Shown: positions 44,141-54,313, counted from the stretch's first letter. The stretch: DNA of 64,000 nucleotides from Pyrinomonas methylaliphatogenes (GCF_000820845.2 NZ_CBXV010000001.1:62001-126000), one strand, 5' to 3'. Notes: generated by a model not told the origin, from the sequence alone. Program-made: numbers and translations.

Positions 44141-47014
44141 CTATTGATTTGATGGAATAGCGATTAACTCGATCTTGGTTTGCGGTGTGGATTTCACTTT
44201 GAGTTTGAACGACGACGCGCCATTCGGTTTAGCGGTGCCGACTCTCTCACCTTCATGGATGACCTCGTAAGCTTGGGCGCCAGCGGCGGAGATTCGCAGC
44301 GATGTCGTATGCGTATCGGAGGTTCGATTCTCGAGCGTCAAGCGGAGTCGCGTCAAGCTTTGGTCGGTGATCAGCGGTTGCCCTCGGGCGAAACCATCGC
44401 GGTCGAGTTCGATCTGCACTCGCCGATCATCGAGGATCGCACAGAACCGTTTCCGCAGGCCATCGCGCGGGATGACGTGGAGCGCGTCGCCGCGAAGTTC
44501 GAGCGTGCCGCCGTAGGCCAACCATCCGAAGAGCGGGTCGCGGGTCAAGACGGTCATCGCGGTTCGCAGCGCCGCGCCGAATCCTAGATCAATCTCGCCA
44601 TCGTAGTACCACGCGCCACGCGGCATGTCTTTTCTGATCCACGCGCGTCCGAACTTCGCCGTCATGAACTGCCAACCCGCCGCGCCATCGTTGTTTGCGC
44701 CCGGGGACCAGAAGCCGTAGTTTGTCTCGGCACGCCCCGTGTTCATCAACGCCCAAGCGCTCAGATAAGAGGCGTAACCCAATTGAAGGTAGTCATGCGG
44801 TCGCGAGGCGAAAGAGATCGCGTAATCGAGGATCGCCCAACCGCCCATCTGGGCCATGTAACTCAGCGCGCCGATGTCGGACGAGGCAGTGAAATCGGCC
44901 CCCAACAGATAATAAGCCGCTTCGAGCCAACCTCTGACGGCGAGATTGGCGCGCAGTTGGCGCTCCATAAAGGCGCGAGCGTCCTCTCGCCGCACGACCC
45001 GGTGCGAATACCACTTCTTCAATCTCTTATCGAACCAAAGGTTCGCGTCGGGCTTCATGTCGTGCGTGGCGCCGTACTTGGCCAACGCATAGCTCGACTC
45101 GAAGGCGGTGCGATCGAACGGATACTCGGAGCGGAAAGGATATTTGTCGTCATAGATGAAGTATTTGGCCTTCTTCTCCCATTCGGCGCGCAGCCAGTCG
45201 GCCCGCTCCTTGTGCCCTTCATCCTCGAGCGCGGCGATAAGATCGATTATCACCAGTTCGTTGTAGCAACCGATCTTGTAAGTTTCATACGCTTCCGGCA
45301 AGATCTCGTAAGGATAGGTGAAGTAGGCGCGGGCCGTTTGATACGCGCGTTCGAGGTAGCCGGCGGCGTCGAGATAGCGCACAAGGTGCGGATACATCCG
45401 GGCGATCTCGTACATGTGGTAGTAGAGCATGATGACGTGCGGATAGTCGTAAGATCGCCAGAGCGGCCATTTGTCGAGAAGGCTGTTCCTGATGCCGGCG
45501 CGCTTTCTAAGATCCGGATCGCGGTTCACTTTCCAGTTTGGCACGCCGTAGATCCCGTATGGATAGGGCTCCTCTTTGTCCGTGCGCTGTAGTTTCCCCC
45601 AGACGAAACGCTCGAGGTAGTATTCGACAGCGGCGATCTCCTCGCGTTCGGGAAAGTGAACGTTCTTGGCGGCGACGTAAGGAGCTTTACAGAGCGCCGG
45701 ATCGTCGCACGCGAGAACATACCCCCACCAGTAATCGAACCCGTCGGTGTCGTCAGGGCCGCGAAGGACGCCATTCCGCATGTCGTAGACGGAAAAGAGC
45801 CCATCGTACCACTTCGCGGGCGCGCGGTGTTGTTGCCGTTGCGCGATGAAGCGGCTGCGTTTCTTGATGAGCGTTTCGAGCGGTTCGGTGACGAAGAATT
45901 CAAGGTAGGTTTTGCGCCGCCCCTTGTCGTAGTGGATGGTCAAAAGGTTTTCGCCTAAACGCTTGAACTCGATCTCGAATAGATGATGGTCAAGCTGCGG
46001 TTGGCCGAGGTAGGTGATCTTCGTTTCGCCCGGAAACTCCGCTTCGATCGAAGCGATCTCGTTCTTCGTATGCAAAGACAGTTTGACCGACAGGTCTTCC
46101 GGAACGGTCATCCCGGGCGCGACCCGGATGTCGAACAATCCCTCTTCGTAAAGGATCTGACGCAGTTCATCATAAGATGTCGCCCATCTGAACCTGAATC
46201 CGTATTCGACCTTGCTGTTCGGCGCTTGGGCCGGTCCGAGCTCGAGATAAGTATGCGGCTGTCTCCACGTCCCGCGCGTTTCGCGGTTTCCCGAAAGGCC
46301 CGAATGGATATAGGCCCGATAGATCCCGCGCCCTTCCGTCGCGTAGTATTCGAGTTTGGTCCCCGGATGAACCGTGATGATGAGATACGGCGGATCACCG
46401 CTCGGTTTCGTGAAATAGAGGAACGAGCCGTGGCCGGAGATGAAGTGGTGTTTGGTGAAGCTGCGCTCGAAGATCGTCGTCGGATCCGCGCCCGCGGGCG
46501 CGCGCCAGGGGAGCGGGATCGCTAAGTCTCCAATCGTGACCGGAAAGTTCATCGTCGTCTCGATCGAGATCTTCCAGTCGAGATGATCTCGGTCGAGTGT
46601 GAATCGTTGGACCATCTTCAATGGCGATCCGCGATCGAAATCCGTATAGATGAGTTCGTGATTCTGAGGATCGACTTCACGGCGACGGGTGCGCGTGTAG
46701 ATATCGAGCCAATCGCCATCGGCCACCCTATATCTGACGATCGGGGTGCCTAATCGCCCGCCCGGAAGCAGGAACTCGGCTTGATGCGGATCTTGCGGAT
46801 GCGATAGACCGGTGATGCTTTGCTCGTCGTAGGAGATAAGAAATTGCTGCTGCTCGAGCTTCGATCCAGATCTCTCCCCGGTGTCGCGTTGCATTGTGTG
46901 CGGCGACGAGGCGAGGAAGGCGAGCGAAGGGCTGGAGGCGAGGGACCGGAGAAAGGTACGGCGCGAGATCGCGCCAGTGTCGGACAGATGGCGGAAGTCG
47001 TTATGTCGAGCCAT
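44141..47014 (-). CDS. Tat-exported DUF5695 protein (six-hairpin glycosidase-like)
   Basis: 957 residues from ATG 47014 (an upstream ATG at 47065 would add 17 residues). The twin-arginine signal SRRTFLRSLASSPSLAFLA starts near residue 17. The first third is a beta-sandwich, then an alpha/alpha-toroid with repeated Tyr/Trp-rich helices (LDKWPLWRSYDYPHVIMLYYHMYEI, FESSYALAKYGATHD) and a C-terminal beta domain. The pattern recalls DUF5695 family proteins, which look like glycoside hydrolases or lyases; this is my recollection, not a search. No catalytic residue can be assigned. Likely folded before export and acts on a polysaccharide. Confidence 0.65.
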   Translation of the reverse strand: MARHNDFRHLSDTGAISRRTFLRSLASSPSLAFLASSPHTMQRDTGERSGSKLEQQQFLISYDEQSITGLSHPQDPHQAEFLLPGGRLGTPIVRYRVADGDWLDIYTRTRRREVDPQNHELIYTDFDRGSPLKMVQRFTLDRDHLDWKISIETTMNFPVTIGDLAIPLPWRAPAGADPTTIFERSFTKHHFISGHGSFLYFTKPSGDPPYLIITVHPGTKLEYYATEGRGIYRAYIHSGLSGNRETRGTWRQPHTYLELGPAQAPNSKVEYGFRFRWATSYDELRQILYEEGLFDIRVAPGMTVPEDLSVKLSLHTKNEIASIEAEFPGETKITYLGQPQLDHHLFEIEFKRLGENLLTIHYDKGRRKTYLEFFVTEPLETLIKKRSRFIAQRQQHRAPAKWYDGLFSVYDMRNGVLRGPDDTDGFDYWWGYVLACDDPALCKAPYVAAKNVHFPEREEIAAVEYYLERFVWGKLQRTDKEEPYPYGIYGVPNWKVNRDPDLRKRAGIRNSLLDKWPLWRSYDYPHVIMLYYHMYEIARMYPHLVRYLDAAGYLERAYQTARAYFTYPYEILPEAYETYKIGCYNELVIIDLIAALEDEGHKERADWLRAEWEKKAKYFIYDDKYPFRSEYPFDRTAFESSYALAKYGATHDMKPDANLWFDKRLKKWYSHRVVRREDARAFMERQLRANLAVRGWLEAAYYLLGADFTASSDIGALSYMAQMGGWAILDYAISFASRPHDYLQLGYASYLSAWALMNTGRAETNYGFWSPGANNDGAAGWQFMTAKFGRAWIRKDMPRGAWYYDGEIDLGFGAALRTAMTVLTRDPLFGWLAYGGTLELRGDALHVIPRDGLRKRFCAILDDRRVQIELDRDGFARGQPLITDQSLTRLRLTLENRTSDTHTTSLRISAAGAQAYEVIHEGERVGTAKPNGASSFKLKVKSTPQTKIELIAIPSNQ

Positions 47015-47198
47015 GGCCTCGGAGATTTCGTCTCGGCTTCGTAGATCTCCTCCCAAATCTATCATCTGGTCGCAAGAAACGGTCTTGTACGCATGGCTTC
47101 AAATTTGAACCTCCTTAAGGGGCGCTAATGTTTTTCGCCGCCATTGCCGATAAAACCTCAGGGGGAGAGGACCGCCTCCTTGGGGAAACTTTCGACCG

Positions 47199-48941
47199 AT
47201 GTTTCTCGCAGATGAAAGAGCGATACTGATCGTCAGCCAGGCGCCCGAACGGCTAGAATTCCTCAGTTCCTTCCTCGCGGATACTGGCTATCGTGTGTGC
47301 ACGGCCAGGGACGCGCAAGAGGGGTTCTCTGTCGCCAAGGGCGAGCGGCAGCTCGACTTGGTGATCGGCGATGCTATGGCCCCGTTTACCAAGATCATCG
47401 AGCTCTGTCGGCTCCTTCGCGCCGACGCCCAATTTTACACCACTCCGATATTGATCATCGGATCGAAGGATGCGGACGGGTTGGTCGCCTTCGAGAGTCT
47501 GATGGCCGGGGCTGATGATTACGTCGAGAAGCCTTGCGATCGTTTGCATCTGATCGCCAAGGTCTCGCGCCTAGTCGAGCGCAAACAGGTGGAAGATGCG
47601 TTGCGCAGAGCGCACGAAGATCTGGAAAGGCGTGTGAAGGAGCGAACGCTCGCCCTATCGCAGGCCAATGCCGTGTTGAAGGAGTACATCACTGAGCGTC
47701 AAAGAGTGGCGATCGAATTGCAGAAGGTGCATTCCGAGAACGCGCGCCTGCTGGCCGCGATCCCATCGATCTTGATCGGGATCGATGAGCTGGGACGCAT
47801 CATGCGTTGGAATCAAGCGGCGCGGAACGCTTTCGGACTCGAAGAGGAGGCGGTCATCGGAAGGGCGCTCACCGAATGCGGGATCCAGTGGGATAAGGCG
47901 GCGATCGACAAACTCTTAGCTTCACGCGATAAGCAGTGTCCGACCCATTTCAGCGACATCAAGTTCAAGCGCTCCGATGGGAAGGAAGGTTTTCTGGAGA
48001 TCACCATCACGCCGTTCAAGGCCGATTCGCATGAAGCGGTCCGATATCTTCTGATTGGAGCCGACATCACCGAGCGTCGAATCCTGGAAAGTCAATTGCG
48101 TCAAGCGCAGAAGCTGGAGTCGATCGGTCAATTGGCCGCCGGTATCGCGCATGAGATCAACACCCCAACTCAGTACGTCGGCGACAACACGCGCTTTCTG
48201 CGCGATGCTTTCGCCGATCTATCGCGCGTGCTCAGCGCTTACGCGGCGTTGCTTGCCGAATGTCGCGACGGGGCGCCGAAGTCGGAAACGATCGCCTGGG
48301 TCGAGGCGGAGCTCGAAAAGGGCGATCTCGAAAATCTTCTCGAAGAGATCCCCAAAGCGATCCAGCAATCGCTCGAGGGGATCGAGCGTATCGCCAAGAT
48401 CGTTCAATCGATGAAAGACTTCGCCCATCCCGGGGCGACGGAGAAGAAGGCTGTAGATTTGAACAAAGCGATCGAAAGTACGATCACCGTGGCGCGCAAC
48501 GAATGGAAGTACGTCGCCGATATGATCACGGATTTCGATCCTACGCTGCCGCCAGTGCTCTGTCTGCAGGGCGAGTTCAATCAAGTGATTTTGAACATGA
48601 TCATCAACGCAGCGCACGCGATCGCCGACAAAGTGGGAAAGAACGGCGGTCAAAAGGGGATCATCAAGATCAGCACGCGGCGTGATGGAGAGTGGGCTGA
48701 AATACGCATCAGCGATACCGGGACGGGGATCCCGTCGAGCATACAGTCACGGATCTTCGATCCGTTCTTCACGACCAAAGAGGTCGGACGCGGCACGGGA
48801 CAGGGGTTGGCGATCTCGCATTCTGTGATCGTCGAAAAGCATGGCGGCACGATCTCCTTCGAGACTGAAGAGGGGCAGGGGACGACCTTCATCATCCGTT
48901 TGCCGATCGGCGGCGATGTCGAGAAGGAGGCGGCGCGATGA
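47199..48941 (+). CDS. Receiver-PAS histidine kinase
   Basis: 580 residues, soluble, no membrane span. Residues 1-125 are a receiver fold with VIGDAMAP (aspartate) and YVEKPCD (lysine), but the usual acidic pair after the first strand is replaced by SQ (ILIVSQAPERLEFL). A coiled-coil follows, then a PAS domain (LIGIDELGRIMRWNQAARNAF) near residue 190. The H-box is AGIAHEINTPTQYVGDN, and the ATPase domain has NMIINAAHAIAD, ISDTGTGIPSS and GTGQGLAISHSVI. It should phosphorylate the next two receiver proteins. It overlaps the next gene by 4 bp. Confidence 0.9.
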   Translation: MFLADERAILIVSQAPERLEFLSSFLADTGYRVCTARDAQEGFSVAKGERQLDLVIGDAMAPFTKIIELCRLLRADAQFYTTPILIIGSKDADGLVAFESLMAGADDYVEKPCDRLHLIAKVSRLVERKQVEDALRRAHEDLERRVKERTLALSQANAVLKEYITERQRVAIELQKVHSENARLLAAIPSILIGIDELGRIMRWNQAARNAFGLEEEAVIGRALTECGIQWDKAAIDKLLASRDKQCPTHFSDIKFKRSDGKEGFLEITITPFKADSHEAVRYLLIGADITERRILESQLRQAQKLESIGQLAAGIAHEINTPTQYVGDNTRFLRDAFADLSRVLSAYAALLAECRDGAPKSETIAWVEAELEKGDLENLLEEIPKAIQQSLEGIERIAKIVQSMKDFAHPGATEKKAVDLNKAIESTITVARNEWKYVADMITDFDPTLPPVLCLQGEFNQVILNMIINAAHAIADKVGKNGGQKGIIKISTRRDGEWAEIRISDTGTGIPSSIQSRIFDPFFTTKEVGRGTGQGLAISHSVIVEKHGGTISFETEEGQGTTFIIRLPIGGDVEKEAAR

Positions 48942-50152
48942 GGAGGATCCTCTTCGTCGATGATGAACCGAAGGTGCTCGACGGATTGCGGCGAATGCTG
49001 CGTTCGATGCGCCATGAATGGGAGATGGAGTTTGCGGAAGGCGGGCAAGCGGCATTGGCGGCGTTGGCCGCAAAACCGTTCGACGTGATCGTGACGGATA
49101 TGCGCATGCCCGGGATGGATGGGGCCCAACTGCTCACGGAGGTCCGGGAGCGCTATCCGCATGTCGTCCGCATCGTCCTCTCGGGCCATTCAGATAAAGA
49201 GATGATCATGAAGTCGGTCGGGACGGCGCATCAGTATTTGTCCAAGCCGTGCGATGCGGAGTGTTTGAAGGAGACCGTGCGCCGCGCGTGCGCGTTACGC
49301 GATCTGCTGACGAACGCGACTTTGCAGCTCGTGATCTCGCAGATCCAATCCTTGCCTAGCCTGCCGGATTTCTATTTCGAACTGATCGATGAACTCAACT
49401 CTCCGAACGCTTCCATCAAAAGGGTGGGCGAGATCATCTCGAAGGACATCGGGATGACGGCGAAGATCTTGCAGATGGTCAATTCCGCTTTCTTCGGGTT
49501 GCGGCGTCGCGTTGCCAGTCCGACCGATGCCGCCAGCCTTTTGGGATTGGAGACGATTCGCGCGCTCGTCCTCTCGATACAGATCTTCTCCCATTACGAT
49601 GGGATCCACTCGGTCGCTTCCACTCTCGGCGGCATTTGGTCGCACAGCATGGCTGTCGCCAAGCTGGCCAAACTGATCGCCAGGTTAGAGGGACAAGAGC
49701 AACGGATTGCCGAAGAGGCTTTCGCCAGCGGCCTGCTTCATGACGTGGGGCGATTGATCTTGGCGGCCACTTTCCCCAAGGAGTATGAGCGAGCGTTGGC
49801 GATCTCTAATCTTGAGAGGATCGGTCTCAACGAAGCCGAACGGCAGGTGTTGGGGGCGGCGCATTCGGAGGTGGGCGCTTATCTGTTGGGGATTTGGGGA
49901 TTGCCGGACTCGATCGTCGAGGCGGTCGCCTTCCATCATGAACCGGGCCAATCGACATCGCATCGTTTCACTCCGCTGACGGCGATCCATGCCGCCGATT
50001 TCATCGCGCAAGAGATGGGATATGTCGGTTCGCGAAACAGTCGGCCAGCGGCGCTCGATCAGGAGTATTTGAAGAAACTCGGCTTGGCCGAACGGTTGCC
50101 CATCTGGTTCGAAGCGGCGGGATCGCTCGATGGGGAGGATGGCGAGAACTGA
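48938..50152 (+). CDS. Receiver-HDOD signalling protein
   Basis: 404 residues. The N-terminal receiver is intact: ILFVDDEPKVLDGL, FDVIVTDMRMPGMDG, IVLSGHSDK and YLSKPCD. Residues ~140-350 form an HDOD domain: LPSLPDFYFELIDELNSPNASI, ISKDIGMTAKILQMVNSAFF, ASGLLHDVGRLILAATFPKEY and AFHHEP. HDOD domains are non-catalytic relatives of HD hydrolases that signal in two-component networks. It starts inside the kinase stop (ATGA). Confidence 0.92.
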   Translation: MRRILFVDDEPKVLDGLRRMLRSMRHEWEMEFAEGGQAALAALAAKPFDVIVTDMRMPGMDGAQLLTEVRERYPHVVRIVLSGHSDKEMIMKSVGTAHQYLSKPCDAECLKETVRRACALRDLLTNATLQLVISQIQSLPSLPDFYFELIDELNSPNASIKRVGEIISKDIGMTAKILQMVNSAFFGLRRRVASPTDAASLLGLETIRALVLSIQIFSHYDGIHSVASTLGGIWSHSMAVAKLAKLIARLEGQEQRIAEEAFASGLLHDVGRLILAATFPKEYERALAISNLERIGLNEAERQVLGAAHSEVGAYLLGIWGLPDSIVEAVAFHHEPGQSTSHRFTPLTAIHAADFIAQEMGYVGSRNSRPAALDQEYLKKLGLAERLPIWFEAAGSLDGEDGEN

Positions 50153-50165
50153 AAGGATGTGACGC

Positions 50166-51380
50166 ATGACAGAGAAGATACTTTTCGTCGATGACGAACA
50201 GAACGTGCTCGATGGTTATAAGCGCGCGCTGAAGGGATTCCAAATCGAGACCGCGACGAGCGGCGAGCAAGCGCTCTCTATGATCGAGGCGAGCGGACCG
50301 TATGCGGTGGTCGTCGCGGATATGCGCATGCCCGGAATGGATGGCGTGCAGCTATTGGCCCGCACGTGTGAGGTCGCCCCGCACAGCATACGCATCATGC
50401 TCACCGGATGTGCCGACCAGCAAACGGCGATCGAGGCGGTCAATGAAGGGCGCATCTTCAGGTTTATCACCAAACCGTGCGCGCCGGAGACGTTGAGCCG
50501 GATCCTTCTCGCCGCGCTCGAACAGTATCGCTTGGTGATGGCCGAAAAAGAGCTTCTCGAAAAGACACTGATGGGGAGCTTACAGGTGCTCACCGACATC
50601 CTCTCGTTCGTCAATCCGACCGCTTTCGGGCGCGCTTCGCGCGTGCAGCGTCTGGTTCACCAGCTCGTTGAGATCATCGGGGCGGAGAACGCGTGGCAGA
50701 TCGAGATCGCCGCCATGTTATCGCAAGTCGGCTGCATCACCGTTCCGGAGGAGACCTTGCTCAAGGTCTATAAAGGGGCGACGCTGACGGTCGATGAATT
50801 GCGCATTCTGCAGGCCCATCCCCAAGTCGGCCACGACCTGATCGCGCGAATCCCACGACTGGAACCGGTCGCCGAGATCATCGCCTATCAAGAGAAGCTC
50901 TTCAATGGGGCCGGAACGCCGAAGGATGAGCGGTTCGGGCACGAGATCCCTTTCGGCGCGCGTATTCTGAAGGTGGCCCTTGACTTCGATAAGCTGCTCG
51001 AAGCCAAGCTGAGCCCCGCCGAAGCGTACAAGGAGATGCGACGGCGCGGCGACTGGTACGATCCGGTCGTCGTCGAGGCCCTCGGCGAAGCCATCGCGCA
51101 AAGCGAGAGGCGGTTCACCACGAAGTACGTCTTCCTCTACGAATTGAGGCCGGGGATGATCATCGCGCAGGACATCATCGCCACAAACGGCCTGCTGCTC
51201 ATCGCGCAAGGGCAGGAGGTCACGCCCTCTTTGCGCATGCGCTTGGAGAACTTCGCGCTGCGCGGCGGGCTCGAGGAGCCGATAAAGGTCCTCGTGCCGA
51301 AAGAGGACGGAGAGCTTCAGGCGAGCGATTTGTCCAACGTGTTCGATTCTGGCGAGACGAGGATCGGAAAGCGCCCGTGA
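50166..51380 (+). CDS. Receiver protein with degenerate HD-GYP-like output
   Basis: 404 residues. The receiver is intact (ILFVDDEQNVLDGY, VVVADMRMPGMDG, FITKPCAPE). Residues ~150-300 align with HD-GYP phosphodiesterases, but the metal-binding LHD-I-G is LSQVGCITVPEETL and the HHExxxGxGYP motif is AYQEKLFNGAGTPKDE; the key histidines and aspartates are gone. So cyclic di-GMP cleavage is not expected; a scaffold or regulatory role is inferred. The C-terminal ~80 residues (LRPGMIIAQDIIATNGLLLIAQGQEVT) form the small beta domain common after such modules. 13 bp separate it from the HDOD gene. Confidence 0.85.
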   Translation: MTEKILFVDDEQNVLDGYKRALKGFQIETATSGEQALSMIEASGPYAVVVADMRMPGMDGVQLLARTCEVAPHSIRIMLTGCADQQTAIEAVNEGRIFRFITKPCAPETLSRILLAALEQYRLVMAEKELLEKTLMGSLQVLTDILSFVNPTAFGRASRVQRLVHQLVEIIGAENAWQIEIAAMLSQVGCITVPEETLLKVYKGATLTVDELRILQAHPQVGHDLIARIPRLEPVAEIIAYQEKLFNGAGTPKDERFGHEIPFGARILKVALDFDKLLEAKLSPAEAYKEMRRRGDWYDPVVVEALGEAIAQSERRFTTKYVFLYELRPGMIIAQDIIATNGLLLIAQGQEVTPSLRMRLENFALRGGLEEPIKVLVPKEDGELQASDLSNVFDSGETRIGKRP

Positions 51381-51687
51381 TCGGATGGCGATTCAGCGGC
51401 GAAGATGGCGCTTTTGAGCTGACCTGCTTAAGATGATCATCTCGCCTTCATCGAAGGAGCGCAGTTGCCGCAAGTCTCAGTCTCGCACCAACAGCGGCGC
51501 ACGGTGATCATCTCGCCGTCATCGAAGGCGCATGTCGGCGAGATCCGCTTTGGCGTTGGCCGGGCGAATCTCGCGGATGTGTTATACTGCCCGGCGTCAG
51601 CTTTGATCAGCGAACTCGGCGTCGAGATGCGCGCTCCGCGTCCTGCGGCGAAGTGCGCTCTCAGGACCTGAGGGGGAGGTCGGGAAG
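51381..51687. other. Intergenic stretch with spaced repeat F
   Basis: No gene found. TGATCATCTCGCC-T/G-TCATCGAAGG recurs at 51434-51457 and 51505-51528 (23 of 24 bp identical); allowing a 2-base gap the match extends to CGCA. The unrelated spacer is about 41 bp and the period 71 bp. A promoter for the next gene should lie in the remaining sequence. Confidence 0.75.
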
Positions 51688-53403
51688 TTGGATCGGAAGA
51701 TAGAGCGTGAAAGCGTCGAGATGGATGTCGTCTTCGTCGGAGCTGGACCAGCCAGTTTGGCCGGCGCGCTTCATCTGGCGAGACTTATCGCTTCGCACGA
51801 TGAAGCCGTGGCGCGCGGCGAACGGCGCACGCGCGCGCTCGGCGAGGTGCAGATCGCGGTGATCGAAAAAGGCGGAGCGGTCGGCGCGCACATACTGTCG
51901 GGCGCCGTGATGGACCCGTGCGCGCTGGCGGAATTGATGCCGGATTTTCTCGCTCAAGGGGCTCCGCTCGATGCGGTCGTGACCGAAGAGGAGTTCCTCT
52001 ACTTGACGGAAAAGCGCGCGCTGCGCTCGCCGCTCATCCCGCCACCTTTGCGCAATCACGGTTATCACATCGTTTCGCTCAGCAAACTCGTCGCTTGGCT
52101 CGGCGAAAAATGCGAAGAGGCCGGCATCAACATCTTCCCAGGGTTCCCAGGCGTCGAAGTGCTCTACGATCGCGATGATCGCGTCATCGGCGTGCGCACG
52201 GGCGACAAGGGGATCGGGCGGGATGGCCGTCCGAAGTCGAACTTCGAGCCGGGCGTCGATCTGTTGGCGAAGGTGACGGTCTTCGGCGAAGGACCGCGCG
52301 GATCTTTGACGAAGCAGCTTGTCACACGCTTGGGTTTGGATGAAGGATGCGAGCCGCAAGTCTATAGCCTCGGAATCAAAGAGCTGTGGGAGCTACCGGA
52401 CGATCGTTATCCTGCAGGGCGGGTGACTCACACGCTCGGCTATCCGTCAGATGTTCACACGTATGGCGGAGGCTGGATCTACGGGATGCGCGATCGCATC
52501 ATCAGTCTCGGTTATGTCACGGGGCTCGATTATCGCGACCCGTCGCTCGATCCACATGCCGAATTTCAACTGTTCAAACAGCATCCCGCGATCGCACGGA
52601 TACTCGAAGGGGGACGGATGATCCGCTACGGAGCGAAGACGATCGTCGCTGGCGGGATCCATGCGATGCCTCGGATTTACGGCGATGGCTTCTTGCTCGT
52701 CGGCGATAGCGCCGGATTTCTGAACGCGCAGCGGCTCAAGGGGATACATACGGCGATCAAAAGCGGGATGTTGGCTGCGGAGGCGATCTTCGAGGCCTTG
52801 CTCGCCGACGACTTTTCAGCCCGCCAGTTGCGCCGCTATCGAGAATTGGTCGAAGGGAGTTGGTTGATGCGAGAGTTGCGGCGCGTCCGCAATTTCCACG
52901 CTGGGTTCCGCCATGGGCGCTGGCTGGGATTGGCGAACGCCGGATTGCAGTTCCTGACCGGAGGGCGCGCGTGGGGAATCCTCGATCGCCTCGGAACGGT
53001 TCCGGGCCACGAGGCGATGCAGAAGCTCACGGATCTTGCGCGCCGCGATGCGGCAACGTCGCGCTACGCCGCGTTGCGCTTCGATGGCAAGCTGACGTTC
53101 AATAAGCTGACCGACGTCTATCACGCTTCGGTCGCACACGAAGAGGATCAACCGCCGCATCTGCACGTCCTCGATACGAACGTTTGCGCGACGCGATGCG
53201 CGGTGGAGTACGGCAACCCGTGCGAGAAGTTCTGTCCGGCGGCTGTCTATGAGATGGTCGATGACGGTCAAGGAGGGCGCAAATTGCAGATAAACTTCAC
53301 GAACTGTGTGCACTGTAAAACGTGCGATATCATGGATCCGTACCAGATAATCAATTGGGTCCCACCGGAAGGCGGGGGCGGTCCAGATTACACGGGGATG
53401 TGA
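51688..53403 (+). CDS. etfD: Electron transfer flavoprotein-ubiquinone oxidoreductase
   Basis: 571 residues from a TTG with GGGAGGT eight bases upstream. The FAD-binding VVFVGAGPASLAGALHLARL, the ubiquinone-domain motif GAHILSGAVMDP and the C-terminal ferredoxin-type cluster ligands CATRCAVEYGNPCEKFCP with CVHCKTCDIMDPYQ are all present. It passes electrons from ETF (fatty-acid and amino-acid oxidation) to quinone at the inner membrane. etfA/etfB are not next to it. coaX follows about 140 bp later. Confidence 0.95.
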   Translation: MDRKIERESVEMDVVFVGAGPASLAGALHLARLIASHDEAVARGERRTRALGEVQIAVIEKGGAVGAHILSGAVMDPCALAELMPDFLAQGAPLDAVVTEEEFLYLTEKRALRSPLIPPPLRNHGYHIVSLSKLVAWLGEKCEEAGINIFPGFPGVEVLYDRDDRVIGVRTGDKGIGRDGRPKSNFEPGVDLLAKVTVFGEGPRGSLTKQLVTRLGLDEGCEPQVYSLGIKELWELPDDRYPAGRVTHTLGYPSDVHTYGGGWIYGMRDRIISLGYVTGLDYRDPSLDPHAEFQLFKQHPAIARILEGGRMIRYGAKTIVAGGIHAMPRIYGDGFLLVGDSAGFLNAQRLKGIHTAIKSGMLAAEAIFEALLADDFSARQLRRYRELVEGSWLMRELRRVRNFHAGFRHGRWLGLANAGLQFLTGGRAWGILDRLGTVPGHEAMQKLTDLARRDAATSRYAALRFDGKLTFNKLTDVYHASVAHEEDQPPHLHVLDTNVCATRCAVEYGNPCEKFCPAAVYEMVDDGQGGRKLQINFTNCVHCKTCDIMDPYQIINWVPPEGGGGPDYTGM

Positions 53404-53542
53404 CAAAGCGCGATCGCGCTTGGATCTCGCTGGGCCAGTGTGTCGATATCGAGGTCCATGTGAATGGATCGAAGTCCATCCCGTGTGCTGATTTCGCTCT
53501 ATCGCGATCCTGCAGTTCGAGCGTGAATGGATACGGGCATCT

Positions 53543-54313
53543 ATGCTTCTTGTCATCGACGTAGGCAATACGAATACTTCGCTCGGCGTCTACGATGGCG
53601 AACGGCTCATCGCCCATTGGCGTCTGACGACGGCGCGCGCGCGGACCGTCGATGAGTATGGCGTGCATGCGCGGAACCTTTTCGAACTCGCCGGACTCGA
53701 TTTCCAAGCGATCACCGCCGTCGCCATCGCTTCCGTCGTCCCTCCGCTCAACTATGTGCTGAAGCGCATGGCTGAGGTCTACTTCCACCATACGCCGCTG
53801 TTTGTCGATCATACGACCGAGACGGGGATGCCGATCCTCTATGAACCGGCGTCCGATGTCGGTGCCGATCGAATCGTCGATTCCGTGGCCGCGATCCACA
53901 AATACGGCGCGCCGTGCATCGTCGTCGATTTCGGAACGGCGACGACGTTCGATGCCGTCGATCGCCACGGGCGTTACCTCGGCGGCGTGATCACGCCGGG
54001 GATCACGATTTCGGCGGATGCGCTATTTGAGCGCGCTGCGCGCTTGCCGCGCGTCGAGATACGCCGCCCGCGCACGGTGATCGGCTCTTCGACCGTCGAA
54101 GCGATGCAATCGGGGCTTTACTACGGCTACGTCGGTTTGGTCGATGGCATATTGCGCCGCATGCTCAATGAGTTGGGCGGCGAAACGCGCGTCATCGCCA
54201 CGGGCGGTCTGGCCCAGCTGATCGCCACCGGGTCGGAGTTGATCGAGGCCGTGGACGAAACGCTCACGCTCGAAGGCTTACGCTTGGTCTACGAACGCAA
54301 TCGTCAACGTTAA
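53543..54313 (+). CDS. coaX: Type III pantothenate kinase
   Basis: 256 residues. ATP-site motifs MLLVIDVGNTNTSLGVYDGE and VVDFGTATTFDAVD, the DVGADRIVDSVAA substrate loop and GGVITPGITISADALFERAARLP are the CoaX signature. It phosphorylates pantothenate for coenzyme A and needs a monovalent cation. The start is the ATG at 53543. Confidence 0.95.
   Translation: MLLVIDVGNTNTSLGVYDGERLIAHWRLTTARARTVDEYGVHARNLFELAGLDFQAITAVAIASVVPPLNYVLKRMAEVYFHHTPLFVDHTTETGMPILYEPASDVGADRIVDSVAAIHKYGAPCIVVDFGTATTFDAVDRHGRYLGGVITPGITISADALFERAARLPRVEIRRPRTVIGSSTVEAMQSGLYYGYVGLVDGILRRMLNELGGETRVIATGGLAQLIATGSELIEAVDETLTLEGLRLVYERNRQR

Noticed and set aside
47110-47181. CCTCCTT...GGGG pair 65 bp apart before the histidine kinase
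   Set aside because: Only seven identical bases in a purine/pyrimidine-rich stretch; chance match despite the suggestive distance.
51688-53403. Geranylgeranyl reductase-type flavoprotein
   Set aside because: The C-terminal ferredoxin-type cysteines and the GAHILSGAVMDP motif specify ETF-ubiquinone oxidoreductase.
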